From NCBI GenBank assembly GCA_963663945.1, contig OY760687.1, forward strand, positions 3,286,001 to 3,350,000: 64,000 bases of DNA, written 5' to 3'. Origin of the DNA: Bin87 sp963663945. Lineage in GTDB: Bacteria > Chloroflexota > Dehalococcoidia > Lucifugimonadales > UBA3495. Below, in pieces: positions 41,404 through 49,080 of this stretch (position 1 is its first letter; every line of letters begins with the position of its first letter). The translations under genes and the position numbers were made by a program. Under the pieces are notes generated by a model. It searched no databases and had not been told where the DNA came from. It saw only the letters and a program-made list of their open reading frames with translations.

Positions 41404-41853
41404 ATGGCAGGACAGAAATTCACATCCTGGGTACACGGCTCCGCGATGACCAGTGAGTACCTCAACCGTGTCACCGCGGTACGCCACTGTGGGCCATTCG
41501 CCCGCATCGAGGGCAGCGAGGGCCAGAACGCCTGGATGCACTTCGCCATACCCACGCCGACGGTGCAGAACGGCAACCGGACCAAGGCGGAGTCGGTGTC
41601 GGTATCCTTCCGCGCGCGCTCACACGCCAACGTGGCCGAGGTGCTGGTGTACGACGGCGAGAAGATCATCGCCGAGCACCTGGGCATGGCCATCAAGGGC
41701 GACAACCTGGACGCCAGCTTCGAGATTCCCGGCGCCCCCGAGGTGGACCGCGGCATCAACGTGGTGGTCGGCGTGACGTTCGACCAGGGCGCGCCCGACA
41801 TCCGCTCAATGCAGGTGGAAATCGTGGGCGTGGGCGTGGACTTCGAGGGCTAG
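41404..41853 (+). CDS. conserved beta-sandwich protein, hypothetical
   Basis: A 149-residue protein without signal peptide or membrane segment. It alternates hydrophobic and polar residues as in a beta-sandwich (FTSWVHGSAMTSEYLNRVTA, WMHFAIPTPTVQNGNRTKAE, VLVYDGEKIIAEHLGMAIKG). I do not know its function. GGAGG lies 9 bp before the ATG. It is a single-gene unit between ogt and a good terminator hairpin. Confidence 0.75.
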   Translation: MAGQKFTSWVHGSAMTSEYLNRVTAVRHCGPFARIEGSEGQNAWMHFAIPTPTVQNGNRTKAESVSVSFRARSHANVAEVLVYDGEKIIAEHLGMAIKGDNLDASFEIPGAPEVDRGINVVVGVTFDQGAPDIRSMQVEIVGVGVDFEG

Positions 41854-41892
41854 CGCTGCCGGTTCCGGCAGACACGGCACGGCACGACGCGA

Positions 41893-41923
41893 AGGGGCGG
41901 GTTTGGAACCCGCCCCTCATTTT
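41893..41923 (+). terminator. rho-independent terminator
   Basis: AGGGGCGGGTT and AACCCGCCCCT form an 11 bp stem with a 3-base loop, followed by CATTTT. It ends the transcript of the gene at 41404 and could also serve the converging vapC gene, whose stop overlaps the T run. Confidence 0.85.
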
Positions 41924-42326
41924 ATGGCTGCCAAAGCAGGCCCTCGGACTGCGCGGCCCGGCGCAGCCTGCGGTCCAGCGTGGCCATCATCACGTCACGC
42001 CGCAGGGCGAGTTCCAAATACACCGCGTCGTAGATCGACAGGACGTGTGTTTTGGCTAACTCGCAGGCCGCATTCAGATCGGTCTGGTCGTCGGTGTCCA
42101 TTGACAGCGCGGTCAGAGTCTCCAGGTGCTGAGCGGCACGCGTCGAAGACATCCGGTTTCGCCTCTCGGCGGTGAGCAGGACATTGCGCATCTCAATGTG
42201 CCCGAAGCGGGGAACCAACCAGCCGGAAATCAGCGGTGATACGAAGGCGGCGTCGGCGTAGGGTTCGTTTTCATCGTCAAGAACCCACGCCACCACCACG
42301 GAGGTGTCAAGAGCGATAGCAGGCAT
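41922..42326 (-). CDS. VapC-like PIN toxin
   Basis: A 134-residue PIN protein. IALDTSVVVAWVLDDENEPY contains the first Asp, FGHIEMRNVLLTAERRNR the Glu, LSIYDAVYLELALRR the third acidic residue and MATLDRRLRRAAQSEG the fourth. VapC toxins cut RNA, often tRNA or rRNA. The start at 42326 overlaps the antitoxin's stop by one base (TGATG). The ATG at 42350 further upstream is less likely. Confidence 0.88.
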   Translation of the reverse strand: MPAIALDTSVVVAWVLDDENEPYADAAFVSPLISGWLVPRFGHIEMRNVLLTAERRNRMSSTRAAQHLETLTALSMDTDDQTDLNAACELAKTHVLSIYDAVYLELALRRDVMMATLDRRLRRAAQSEGLLWQP

Positions 42327-42604
42327 CAGCGGCGCCCGTAGCGTCGCCAATCCAGGATGTCCCGCAAGCTGTCGGAGACAGTCTCCCGCGGCTCCGGCGA
42401 CCCGCTATCCTTTTCGTCGCTTGCCTTTTCATTCTCCTCCGAAGGGTTCCGCGGTGATTCCAAAGTCGAAGCGGGAAGAGGAGCCGGGCACAGATGCGCA
42501 ACCGGCTGGCCGTGGTGCATTATCACCACCGTTTCACCCTGTTTTGCGGCCTCCAATAATTCAAGCAGGATGAGTTTGGCATCGTAGTCCTCAACTTCGC
42601 GCAT
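42326..42604 (-). CDS. Phd/YefM-type VapB antitoxin
   Basis: A 92-residue protein. YDAKLILLELLEAAKQGETV and VIMHHGQPVAHLCPAP are the Phd/YefM fold start. A long, charged linker (about residues 48-78, rich in Ser, Glu, Asp and Pro) is followed by RETVSDSLRDILDWRRYGRR, a likely toxin-binding tail ending in Arg. GGAGG lies 7 bp before the ATG at 42604. It is directly followed by vapC. Confidence 0.85.
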   Translation of the reverse strand: MREVEDYDAKLILLELLEAAKQGETVVIMHHGQPVAHLCPAPLPASTLESPRNPSEENEKASDEKDSGSPEPRETVSDSLRDILDWRRYGRR

Positions 42605-42619
42605 CACTGAACCTCCGCG

Positions 42620-43429
42620 CTAGACTTGATCGGGTGACAGGCCGTGCTGCCGGAGCCGATCCTCCAGGGCACGGGCGCGGGCTTCGGCTTCCTGTCGGGC
42701 GGCGTCGGCGGCATCTCGCTCCGACTCAGCGGCCTGTCTGGCGGCCACCTCCTCCGCCAGGTAGCTCAGCCAGGTCTGGGCCTCCGGGTCATAGAGGCGC
42801 AGATCGCCGTCGGCGCGCTGGCAGACTTCCAACTGGAGGACCTCGCTGTATCCGCGGAGTATGCCGTCGTCGCCCGCCCCAATTTCGATGGGCTCGTATT
42901 CCCCGTCCTCGGCCAACTGTTCGCCGACAAGAGCGGGACTGAAAAGCTGCCCGGTGGGGTCGAAACGCCAGTATTCGGTTACGCCCAGCGCCGCGTAGAG
43001 CGCGCGCTTTTCCGTCATGTCGCGCACAAAGGTACCGGGCGAGGCGATCTCCAGCACGAAATCGGGCGCCTTGCCCTGCTCCCGCCAGATGATGTATGAG
43101 CTGCGCAGGTGGTCTTCCACGCCGAACACCACGAACACGTCGGGCGCCAGGCGCACCGTGTTGTCGTTCATCCGGTAATAGACCAGCAGATCCCCGGAGA
43201 CATAAACATCATCCCGGTCGGCGTACCGCTGACGTAAAGCGAGCACGGTTTCGGTCAGCGGGTAAAACTGGGCGTCGGTTTCTGCCATTGGGTTCCCGTC
43301 CGATTCAGGGTAGTAGATGTCCGGATCGTCCTCGGATAGCGGGCGATCCAGACCCTGCCGGACAAACCGGTTCACCAGTTCCTGAACCCTGACACGCGGG
43401 CGAGTTTTTGCCCCGGTTGCGGTGGTCAT
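42620..43429 (-). CDS. Uma2-family (DUF820) endonuclease-fold protein
   Basis: A 269-residue protein. LAPDVFVVFGVEDHLRSSYI, then PDFVLEIASPGTFVRDMTEK and RALYAALGVTEYWRFDPTG show the PD-(D/E)XK pattern of Uma2 proteins. The C-terminal ~50 residues (EEVAARQAAESERDAADAAR onward) form a predicted coiled coil, frequent in Uma2 proteins of cyanobacteria and Chloroflexota. The biological role of the family is unknown. A second member is at 59829-60413. It lies 15 bp upstream of vapB on the same strand. Confidence 0.88.
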   Translation of the reverse strand: MTTATGAKTRPRVRVQELVNRFVRQGLDRPLSEDDPDIYYPESDGNPMAETDAQFYPLTETVLALRQRYADRDDVYVSGDLLVYYRMNDNTVRLAPDVFVVFGVEDHLRSSYIIWREQGKAPDFVLEIASPGTFVRDMTEKRALYAALGVTEYWRFDPTGQLFSPALVGEQLAEDGEYEPIEIGAGDDGILRGYSEVLQLEVCQRADGDLRLYDPEAQTWLSYLAEEVAARQAAESERDAADAARQEAEARARALEDRLRQHGLSPDQV

Positions 43430-43458
43430 GCTGGGGTCACTCCTGAGCCGTGGGACGG

Positions 43459-43746
43459 TTAGACCCCTTCCACGATCATCACGTTGGAGATGGTGGAGGC
43501 GATGCGCAGTTCCTTGGGGCCAGCGTAGTCGTCGGAGTAATACCAGCCGTTGGCCTTTTCGAGGCTGTCGAACTCGAGGATGACGGTGCGGCGGGTTGGC
43601 TGGTCGCCTTCCACGACTTTCACGTCGCCGCCACGGGCCAGGTATCGGCCGCCGTGCTTCTCGATGGTTGCGGGAACCTGACCGCGATAGACCTCAAACT
43701 TCTCGGGGTCAGTAACTTCAATTGTCGCGATGACGTAGGCAGCCAT
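43459..43746 (-). CDS. DUF1330 protein
   Basis: A 95-residue protein of dimeric ferredoxin-like fold: AYVIATIEVTDPEKFEVYRG, KHGGRYLARGGDVKVVEGD, RRTVILEFDSLEKANGWYYS and YAGPKELRIA are hallmarks. Members have no agreed enzymatic role. AGGAG lies 8 bp before the ATG at 43746; the ORF extends further upstream without support. Confidence 0.9.
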   Translation of the reverse strand: MAAYVIATIEVTDPEKFEVYRGQVPATIEKHGGRYLARGGDVKVVEGDQPTRRTVILEFDSLEKANGWYYSDDYAGPKELRIASTISNVMIVEGV

Positions 43747-43852
43747 GGGTTGTCTCCTTGGTGAGATCTGGTCTGGCGGCGGGCTAATCACACCGGCCGA
43801 TGCCATTCTAACCCGCCGCTATCGCATGCCGCCACGCTGCGGGATGATCGCC

Positions 43853-43879
43853 TGGATTCCTGCTTTCGCCGGAAAGACG
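43853..43879. repeat. remnant of the TGGATTCC palindromic repeat
   Basis: TGGATTCCTGCTTTCGCCGG and then AAAGACG resembles the right arm of the element at 31725-31804 but has lost perfect pairing. It lies in the region between the DUF1330 and the aldehyde dehydrogenase genes. Confidence 0.5.
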
Positions 43880-43991
43880 CGGGCGCTGCACAACGGTGCG
43901 CCACGCCGCTTGCCGTGGGTTGCGCCCGGTAGTATTCTGATTCGCACTCGCAAGCCGCCGCAGGCGGACGGACACAGGAGCCTCAGCCAAG

Positions 43992-45488
43992 ATGCCCACC
44001 ACCGAAGTTCGCACGCACAATAACTTTATCAACGGCCAGTGGACCCCCTCCGACTCCGGCCGCACTTACTCGGTATACAACCCCGCCCACAAGGACACCT
44101 TGCTGGGGCACTTCCAGCTGTCCAACCCGGAGGACACCCTGCGGGCCGTGGCCGCCGCGTCGGAAGCCGCCGCCGGCTGGGCCGACACGCCGGCCCCGGT
44201 GCGCGCGCAGGTGCTGTTCCGCGCCCTGGATATCATGGAGCGTCGCGGCGAGGAGATTGCCCGCACCATCACCGAGGAGGAGGGCAAGCCGCTGCCCGAC
44301 GCCCGGGGTGAGGTCAAGCGCGCCATGAACATCATGGAGTACGCTGCCGGCGAAGGCCGGCGGATGTTCGGGTACACCACGCCGTCGGAACTGCCCAACA
44401 CGGTGGCCTACACCGTGCGCCGGCCTCTGGGCGTGGTTGGCATCATCACGCCGTGGAACTTCCCCATCGCCATTCCCGCTTGGAAGATGGCGCCGGCGCT
44501 GATCTGCGGCAACGCGATCGTCTTCAAGCCGGCCTCCAGCACGCCGCTGTGCGCGGTGAAGCTGACCGAGGTGTTCGAGGAAGCCGGCGTGCCTCCAGGT
44601 GTGCTGAACCTGATCACCGGACCGGGCGGCAGCGTGGGCAACGCGCTGGTGGAGTCGCCGGACGTCGCCGGCATCTCCTTCACCGGCAGCACGGAGATCG
44701 GCACGGACCTGTACACCCACGGCGCGTCGCTGCTGAAGAAGGTGCAGGCGGAGATGGGCGGCAAGAACGCCGTGATCCTGCTGGCCGACGCCGACCTGGA
44801 CAAGGCGCTGGGCGGCATCGTGCAGGGCGCCTTCGGCTCGACGGGCCAGCGCTGCACCGCCACCAGCCGGGTGATTGTCGAGGACGGCGTATACGATCAG
44901 TTCATGGAGGAACTGATCGAGCGCACGTCGAACCTGACCATCGGCGACGGGCTGGAGGACGGCATCGACGTGAGCCCACTGTCCAGCGAGTCGCAGCAGC
45001 GCACGGTGTCGGACTACATCACCGTGGGCCGGGACGAAGGCGCGACCGTGGCCTTCGGCGGCCGCACGCTGAGCGGCGGCATCTACGACGAGGGCTGGTA
45101 CGTGGAGCCGACGATTTTCACCGACGTGACGCCGGACATGCGCATCGCCAAGGAGGAGATCTTCGGGCCGGTGCTGACGGTGTTCCGCGCCCGCGACCTG
45201 GAGCACGCGGTGGAGATCTCCAACAGCGTCAAGTTCGGCCTGTCGTCCTCGGTGTACACCCGGGACATCCCCCGGGCCTTCCGCTACATCAACACGGTGG
45301 ACGCGGGCATGGTCCACGTCAACGCGCCGACCCTGGGCGGAGAGGTGCACCTTCCCTTCGGCGGCCTGAAAGCCTCCGGCGTGGGCCAGCGGGAGCAGGG
45401 CGTGGAGGCGGTGGACTTCTTCAGCGAGGTCATCACCGTGTACATCGACTACGCCGACGAGGCCCGGGCACAGGCGCGGTTCATCTAA
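43992..45488 (+). CDS. NAD(P)-dependent aldehyde dehydrogenase
   Basis: A 498-residue enzyme. TPWNFPIAIPAWKMAPALIC, FKPASSTPLC (cofactor-binding Lys and Ser), SFTGSTEIG, VQAEMGGKNAVILLADADLD with the catalytic Glu, and FGSTGQRCTATSRVIVEDGV with the catalytic Cys are complete. The C-terminal FGGLKASGVGQREQGVEAVD is standard. Sequence does not fix the substrate; aromatic, succinate-semialdehyde or alpha-ketoglutarate semialdehyde are possible. AGGAG lies about 14 bp before the ATG. Confidence 0.94.
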   Translation: MPTTEVRTHNNFINGQWTPSDSGRTYSVYNPAHKDTLLGHFQLSNPEDTLRAVAAASEAAAGWADTPAPVRAQVLFRALDIMERRGEEIARTITEEEGKPLPDARGEVKRAMNIMEYAAGEGRRMFGYTTPSELPNTVAYTVRRPLGVVGIITPWNFPIAIPAWKMAPALICGNAIVFKPASSTPLCAVKLTEVFEEAGVPPGVLNLITGPGGSVGNALVESPDVAGISFTGSTEIGTDLYTHGASLLKKVQAEMGGKNAVILLADADLDKALGGIVQGAFGSTGQRCTATSRVIVEDGVYDQFMEELIERTSNLTIGDGLEDGIDVSPLSSESQQRTVSDYITVGRDEGATVAFGGRTLSGGIYDEGWYVEPTIFTDVTPDMRIAKEEIFGPVLTVFRARDLEHAVEISNSVKFGLSSSVYTRDIPRAFRYINTVDAGMVHVNAPTLGGEVHLPFGGLKASGVGQREQGVEAVDFFSEVITVYIDYADEARAQARFI

Positions 45489-45501
45489 TCCGCTGGAAAC
45501 C

Positions 45502-45612
45502 GTTAGAATCAGGATTTACGGTATTTTGTGATTTAACAGGATTGGAGATCTCTCCATCGCGAAACGGTCTCAATCCTGATAATCCTCAAATCCGGCAAAT
45601 CCTGATTCTGAC
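45502..45612. repeat. family-1 palindromic repeat, copy 6
   Basis: It starts CGTTAGAATCAGGATTTACG and ends AATCCTGATTCTGAC. The first arm has one change compared with the other copies. It begins 14 bp after the aldehyde dehydrogenase stop. Confidence 0.9.
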
Positions 45613-45648
45613 ATTTCTCCGCAACGGCTTCGCGGCGCCGCCCTCGCC

Positions 45649-46413
45649 ATGAGGATTTGGGCGCTGGCGGTTGCCCTCATACTGCTTACTGGCGCCTGCG
45701 GCCCGAGCGACGCGGAGTCCGACGCGCGGATCGAGCAGGCGGTGGCGACCGCCCTGGCGGAACACGCACCTGCTGATCTCAGCGCGGTTTACCAGCAGGT
45801 CTGGCCGGCCGTGTTCTACATCGAACCGGAGGACGGGCAGCATGGCACGGGCTGGCTACTGGAACCCGGGGTGATCGTCACCGCGGCCCACGTGGTATCC
45901 GGCAGCGAGGAGGTCACCGTGCGGCAGGCGGCCGCGCCGGCCTTCGTCGCGACGGTGGCGGGCAAGGACGAGCGCCGGGACGTCGCGCTGCTCCGGTACG
46001 ACGTCGCGGGAACGCAGATGGGGGCCGGCGCCGCGCCGCTGGCGCTGGGGGACGCGGACATCAACGACATCGCCCGGGATCTGCTGGCGCTGGGCTACTC
46101 GGGCAGCGGGGTCAAGGGCAACGGCGAGGTGGGCTCGCCCAAGGCCAACGCCGGCATCCTTTCGCAGATCACCAACTTCGGTGCGCAGAGCTACGGCCGC
46201 AACCTGGAGATGGACGCGCCCATCGACCCGGGGGATAGCGGCGGCCCCGTGCTGAACACCGCCGGCGAGGTGGTGGGCATGGTCCGCGCCGCCGCTCGCC
46301 GGACGCCGGGAGGCGTGCCGGTGGTGGGCACCTTCTACGCGGTGCACGCGGACGAGATACGGGCGGCGTTAGCGGAGATCAGAAGTCGCGAAAGTCCGGC
46401 TCTTCGGCAATAG
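45649..46413 (+). CDS. trypsin-like serine protease, lipoprotein
   Basis: A 254-residue secreted protease. The signal peptide ends in LILLTGACGPS, a lipobox with Cys at about 17. The catalytic triad is visible: His in GVIVTAAHVVSGSE, Asp in KDERRDVALLRYD and Ser in PIDPGDSGGPVLNTAGEVVG. There is no PDZ domain, so it is shorter than HtrA/DegP proteases. It probably acts on the outer face of the membrane. Its 3' end overlaps the converging Fic gene by 35 bp. Confidence 0.9.
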   Translation: MRIWALAVALILLTGACGPSDAESDARIEQAVATALAEHAPADLSAVYQQVWPAVFYIEPEDGQHGTGWLLEPGVIVTAAHVVSGSEEVTVRQAAAPAFVATVAGKDERRDVALLRYDVAGTQMGAGAAPLALGDADINDIARDLLALGYSGSGVKGNGEVGSPKANAGILSQITNFGAQSYGRNLEMDAPIDPGDSGGPVLNTAGEVVGMVRAAARRTPGGVPVVGTFYAVHADEIRAALAEIRSRESPALRQ

Positions 46414-47551
46414 CGTTGAGGATGCCCTGGGCGACGTAAAGCTGGGGGCGGAGGCGGCCGGGAACCGGTTCCAGGATTTCAACATCTGTCAACCGCGATA
46501 GATACCCCTGAGCCGCGGTGTGGGAAACCCCGAGGACATTTTGAACGTGGGCAGACGTAACATAGGGCTGCTCTAACAGCGATTCAATCAGCTGAAATTC
46601 TGCTCCTGCCATGCGATGCTCCCGGACGCGGTCCTGGAGATCCATCCGTATCCGGTCCAGCTTTCCCACGCGTTCCAGGGCGTCTTCAGCCACGAAGGCG
46701 ACGCCGGCCAGGAAAAATTGCAGCCAGGAATCCCATTCGCCCCGCAGGCTAATACCGAGTAATAGATCCAGATATTCCCGCCGGTATCTCGCAAAATAAT
46801 CACTGAGGTACAAGCAGGGATAGTCCAGATACCCCAGTTGACATAGCAGCAAAGTAATCAGCAGCCGGCCGGTGCGTCCGTTCCCATCCTCAAACGGATG
46901 GATGGCCTCGAACTGATAATGCACCAAGGCCGCCAGAATCAGCGGGGGCAGCGAACTGTCCGAATGCATGAATTCTTCGAGGGCATGACTGGCAGGGGTC
47001 ATCTCCCGAGGTGGAGGCGGCACATACCTCGCGCCTTGAATGCCGCGTCGGCCTCCTATAACCACTTGCGAGGTGCGAAACTCGCCGGGGCGGCGGTTGC
47101 CTCCTCTAACACCTGACATCAGCTCTCGATGAACGTCGCGAATTAGCCGCAGGCTCATTGGCAGTTGTTGCAAACGCTCCAAACCCAACTGCATGGCCCT
47201 GACGTGATTATCAATCTCCTCGGCATCGTCGCGGTCTGGAGCTGTTCCATCCAGTTGAAACCGGTACAACTCCGGGATGTCAGATGTGGTTCCTTCGATG
47301 CGGCTTGAGGCCACTGCTTCACGGGTAGTCAAGGGCCCGACCAAGAGATAGGGGTTGGACATACCGGCGGCGAGTCCGTTGAGCCGGCCAATCGACCGGT
47401 CAGCTTGAGACAGTAGACCGACGGTCTCATCGCTCCATCGCAACGGCGGCGGCAGCGGGTCGGGTACGAAAGCGGGCCAATAACTGCCATCCAAGATGTC
47501 CGCCGGCACAAGCCGGCCGGGACTGGCGTCAGTAAAATCGGTTTCGCGCAT
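46379..47551 (-). CDS. Fic-family AMP transferase
   Basis: A 390-residue Fic protein. The catalytic motif HPFEDGNGRTGRLLITLLLC is complete. The N-terminal inhibitory helix motif (S/T)xxxE(G/N) is present as VASSRIEGTTSDIPELYRF. The C-terminal ~90 residues form a winged helix (YVTSAHVQNVLGVSHTAAQG). Fic proteins of this layout transfer AMP or similar groups to target proteins and are often self-controlled through the inhibitory Glu. The region upstream has a TATAAT box and a GTGCAAGG palindrome, suggesting autoregulation. Confidence 0.93.
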   Translation of the reverse strand: MRETDFTDASPGRLVPADILDGSYWPAFVPDPLPPPLRWSDETVGLLSQADRSIGRLNGLAAGMSNPYLLVGPLTTREAVASSRIEGTTSDIPELYRFQLDGTAPDRDDAEEIDNHVRAMQLGLERLQQLPMSLRLIRDVHRELMSGVRGGNRRPGEFRTSQVVIGGRRGIQGARYVPPPPREMTPASHALEEFMHSDSSLPPLILAALVHYQFEAIHPFEDGNGRTGRLLITLLLCQLGYLDYPCLYLSDYFARYRREYLDLLLGISLRGEWDSWLQFFLAGVAFVAEDALERVGKLDRIRMDLQDRVREHRMAGAEFQLIESLLEQPYVTSAHVQNVLGVSHTAAQGYLSRLTDVEILEPVPGRLRPQLYVAQGILNAIAEEPDFRDF

Positions 47552-47593
47552 TTTCGTTCCAGTGGCTGGATCCCATAGGCGCCGGCGTCACCT

Positions 47594-47627
47594 ATTATAG
47601 TGCAAGGATAATACGCAAACCTTGCAC
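47594..47627 (-). promoter_or_regulatory. promoter and palindromic operator of the Fic gene
   Basis: On the minus strand GTGCAAGG (47627-47620), a 12 bp spacer and CCTTGCAC (47607-47600) are directly followed by TATAAT (47599-47594). The palindrome therefore covers the spacer and -35 region and is placed for repression. The ATG is 42 bp further on. Confidence 0.6.
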
Positions 47628-47639
47628 TAGTGCGCCATT

Positions 47640-47770
47640 AACGCAAGGAACCTTGCGTTACCTACCAGGCAATGCAACCTTTGGGCCCTAACCTTGCACT
47701 ACGCCGTCTCCAGTGCAAGGTTCCTTGCGTTGCCTACCAGGCAATGCAATCTTTGGGCCCTAACCTTGCA
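47640..47770. repeat. tandem 72 bp-period repeat with GCAAGG/CCTTGC boxes
   Basis: The 48 bp unit CCTTGCGTTACCTACCAGGC (to TAACCTTGCA) at 47651-47698 recurs at 47723-47770 with only two differences. Each unit is preceded by a GCAAGG-NN-CCTTGC palindrome (47643-47656 and 47715-47728). Including the operator at 47600-47627, eight GCAAGG or CCTTGC boxes lie in 170 bp. Confidence 0.8.
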
Positions 47771-47791
47771 TTCGCGGGGAGCCAACGTTAC

Positions 47792-48190
47792 TTACAGCGG
47801 CCGCCGTCCCGCGAAGCCTGTATCCGTGGGGTGCCACCAGTCGATGGCGGGCTCGCCGCGCTGCCAGCAGAGGTAGACGATGTCGCCCTCGCGGTTTGAT
47901 GGGAAGTCGACCAGGCCGCGGCCGATGTCGCGCACCTGGATGCCCCGACCAGTGATCTCGGCGACGGCTTCCTGCAGGCGGCGGGTGAGCTCGGAGACCA
48001 CGCGCTCGGATTCGGCGATCTCTTCTTCGCTGCTGGAGTGGCCGTTGCTGCGACGGCGGCGCAGGAGGGACAGCAACTCCTCCTGCTGGCGGACCAGTTC
48101 GGCCCGCAGCGGCGCCATGGCCTCGAAACGCTCTTCCAGCCACGGCACGAGGTCGTTGGCCTCTTCCAGGGTGAACATCCGCTCCTGCAT
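47792..48190 (-). CDS. DUF2203 protein
   Basis: A 132-residue protein with a helical N-terminal half (MFTLEEANDLVPWLEERFEA, coiled-coil to about residue 90) and the C-terminal signature GIQVRDIGRGLVDFPSNREG with VYLCWQRGEPAIDWWHPTDT. This matches DUF2203, a family of unknown function. The ATG at 48190 is chosen; an internal ATG at 48178 is also possible. It is divergent from trmI and shares a promoter region. Confidence 0.88.
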   Translation of the reverse strand: MQERMFTLEEANDLVPWLEERFEAMAPLRAELVRQQEELLSLLRRRRSNGHSSSEEEIAESERVVSELTRRLQEAVAEITGRGIQVRDIGRGLVDFPSNREGDIVYLCWQRGEPAIDWWHPTDTGFAGRRPL

Positions 48191-48198
48191 AACGGCGG

Positions 48199-48204
48199 TA
48201 TAAT
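48199..48204 (+). promoter_or_regulatory. -10 box six bases before trmI (leaderless candidate)
   Basis: TATAAT is followed by ACACCA and the ATG at 48211. Since transcription usually starts about 6-8 bases after the -10, the trmI message would have almost no leader. The complement of the same box (GTATTATAC) could serve the divergent DUF2203 gene. Confidence 0.5.
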
Positions 48205-48210
48205 ACACCA

Positions 48211-49080
48211 ATGACAACGCCAGACGATGAAGACGGCCGCGACCCGACTGACCACGCTTTCGACGAGACCGACCGCGGCCGATTTCGTTCAGGAGAACTG
48301 GCCCTGTTCCTGGATCGCAAGGGCCGCACCTACCAGGAGACCCTTAACCCGGGCGGCGAGTTCCACAGCCACCTGGGCTGGCTGTCCCACGACGACGTCA
48401 TCGGGCAGCCAGTGGGAGGCTGGTACACCACCAGTCGGGGCCACGTGATGCTGGGCATCCGGCCCACCCTGGGCGACTACGTGCGGCTGATGCCGCGCGG
48501 CCCGCAGGTGATCTACGCCAAGGACCTGGGCAACATCGTGTCCATGGCGGACATCTTCCCCGGCGCCACGGTGGTCGAGGCGGGTTTGGGCTCGGGCGCG
48601 CTGACCACGGCTCTGCTCCGCGCGGTGGGCCCGATGGGACGTGTCCACTCCTACGAGATCAACGAGGCGGTGGTGAACAAGGCGCTGTCCAACGTGCGCT
48701 CCGTGATACCCGACACCTCGCGACACGAGGTAACCGTGGGCAACATCTTCGATGGCATCTCCGACACGGACGTTGACCGTGTGATACTGGATCTGCCCGA
48801 GCCCTGGCACGCGGTGGACGCCGCCGCCAACGCGCTGGTCACCGGCGGGATCCTGCTGTCGTTCCTGCCCACCGTTCTGCAGGTGCAGGAAGTGGTGCTG
48901 GCCCTGAACAACGACGGCCGCTTTGCTCGCGTTGAGACCGCCGAGACCCTGCTGCGGGGCTGGAACGTGTCGCGGCGCAGCGTGCGGCCGGCCCACCGCA
49001 TGGTGGCCCACAGCGGGTTCATCACCACGGCGGTGCGCTGCGTACCGCCGGGCCGGGAGGGCTACGCCTCCAGGCCGTGA
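48211..49080 (+). CDS. trmI: tRNA (adenine-58-N1)-methyltransferase
   Basis: A 289-residue TrmI-type enzyme. The N-terminal small domain (GELALFLDRKGRTYQETLNP) and YTTSRGHVMLGIRPTLGDYV are followed by the SAM-binding fold ATVVEAGLGSGALTTALLRA, YEIN and ILDLPEPWHAVDAAANALV, where LDLPEPW is the TrmI catalytic motif. It methylates A58 in the T-loop of tRNAs. The first ~20 acidic residues are unusual for the family. Its 3' end overlaps the converging deacetylase-family gene by 19 bp. Confidence 0.93.
   Translation: MTTPDDEDGRDPTDHAFDETDRGRFRSGELALFLDRKGRTYQETLNPGGEFHSHLGWLSHDDVIGQPVGGWYTTSRGHVMLGIRPTLGDYVRLMPRGPQVIYAKDLGNIVSMADIFPGATVVEAGLGSGALTTALLRAVGPMGRVHSYEINEAVVNKALSNVRSVIPDTSRHEVTVGNIFDGISDTDVDRVILDLPEPWHAVDAAANALVTGGILLSFLPTVLQVQEVVLALNNDGRFARVETAETLLRGWNVSRRSVRPAHRMVAHSGFITTAVRCVPPGREGYASRP

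Noticed and set aside
47640..47770. CRISPR array before the Fic gene
   Set aside because: There are only two units, the repeated part (48 bp) is longer than the unique part, the units contain palindromes tied to a promoter, and no cas gene is near.
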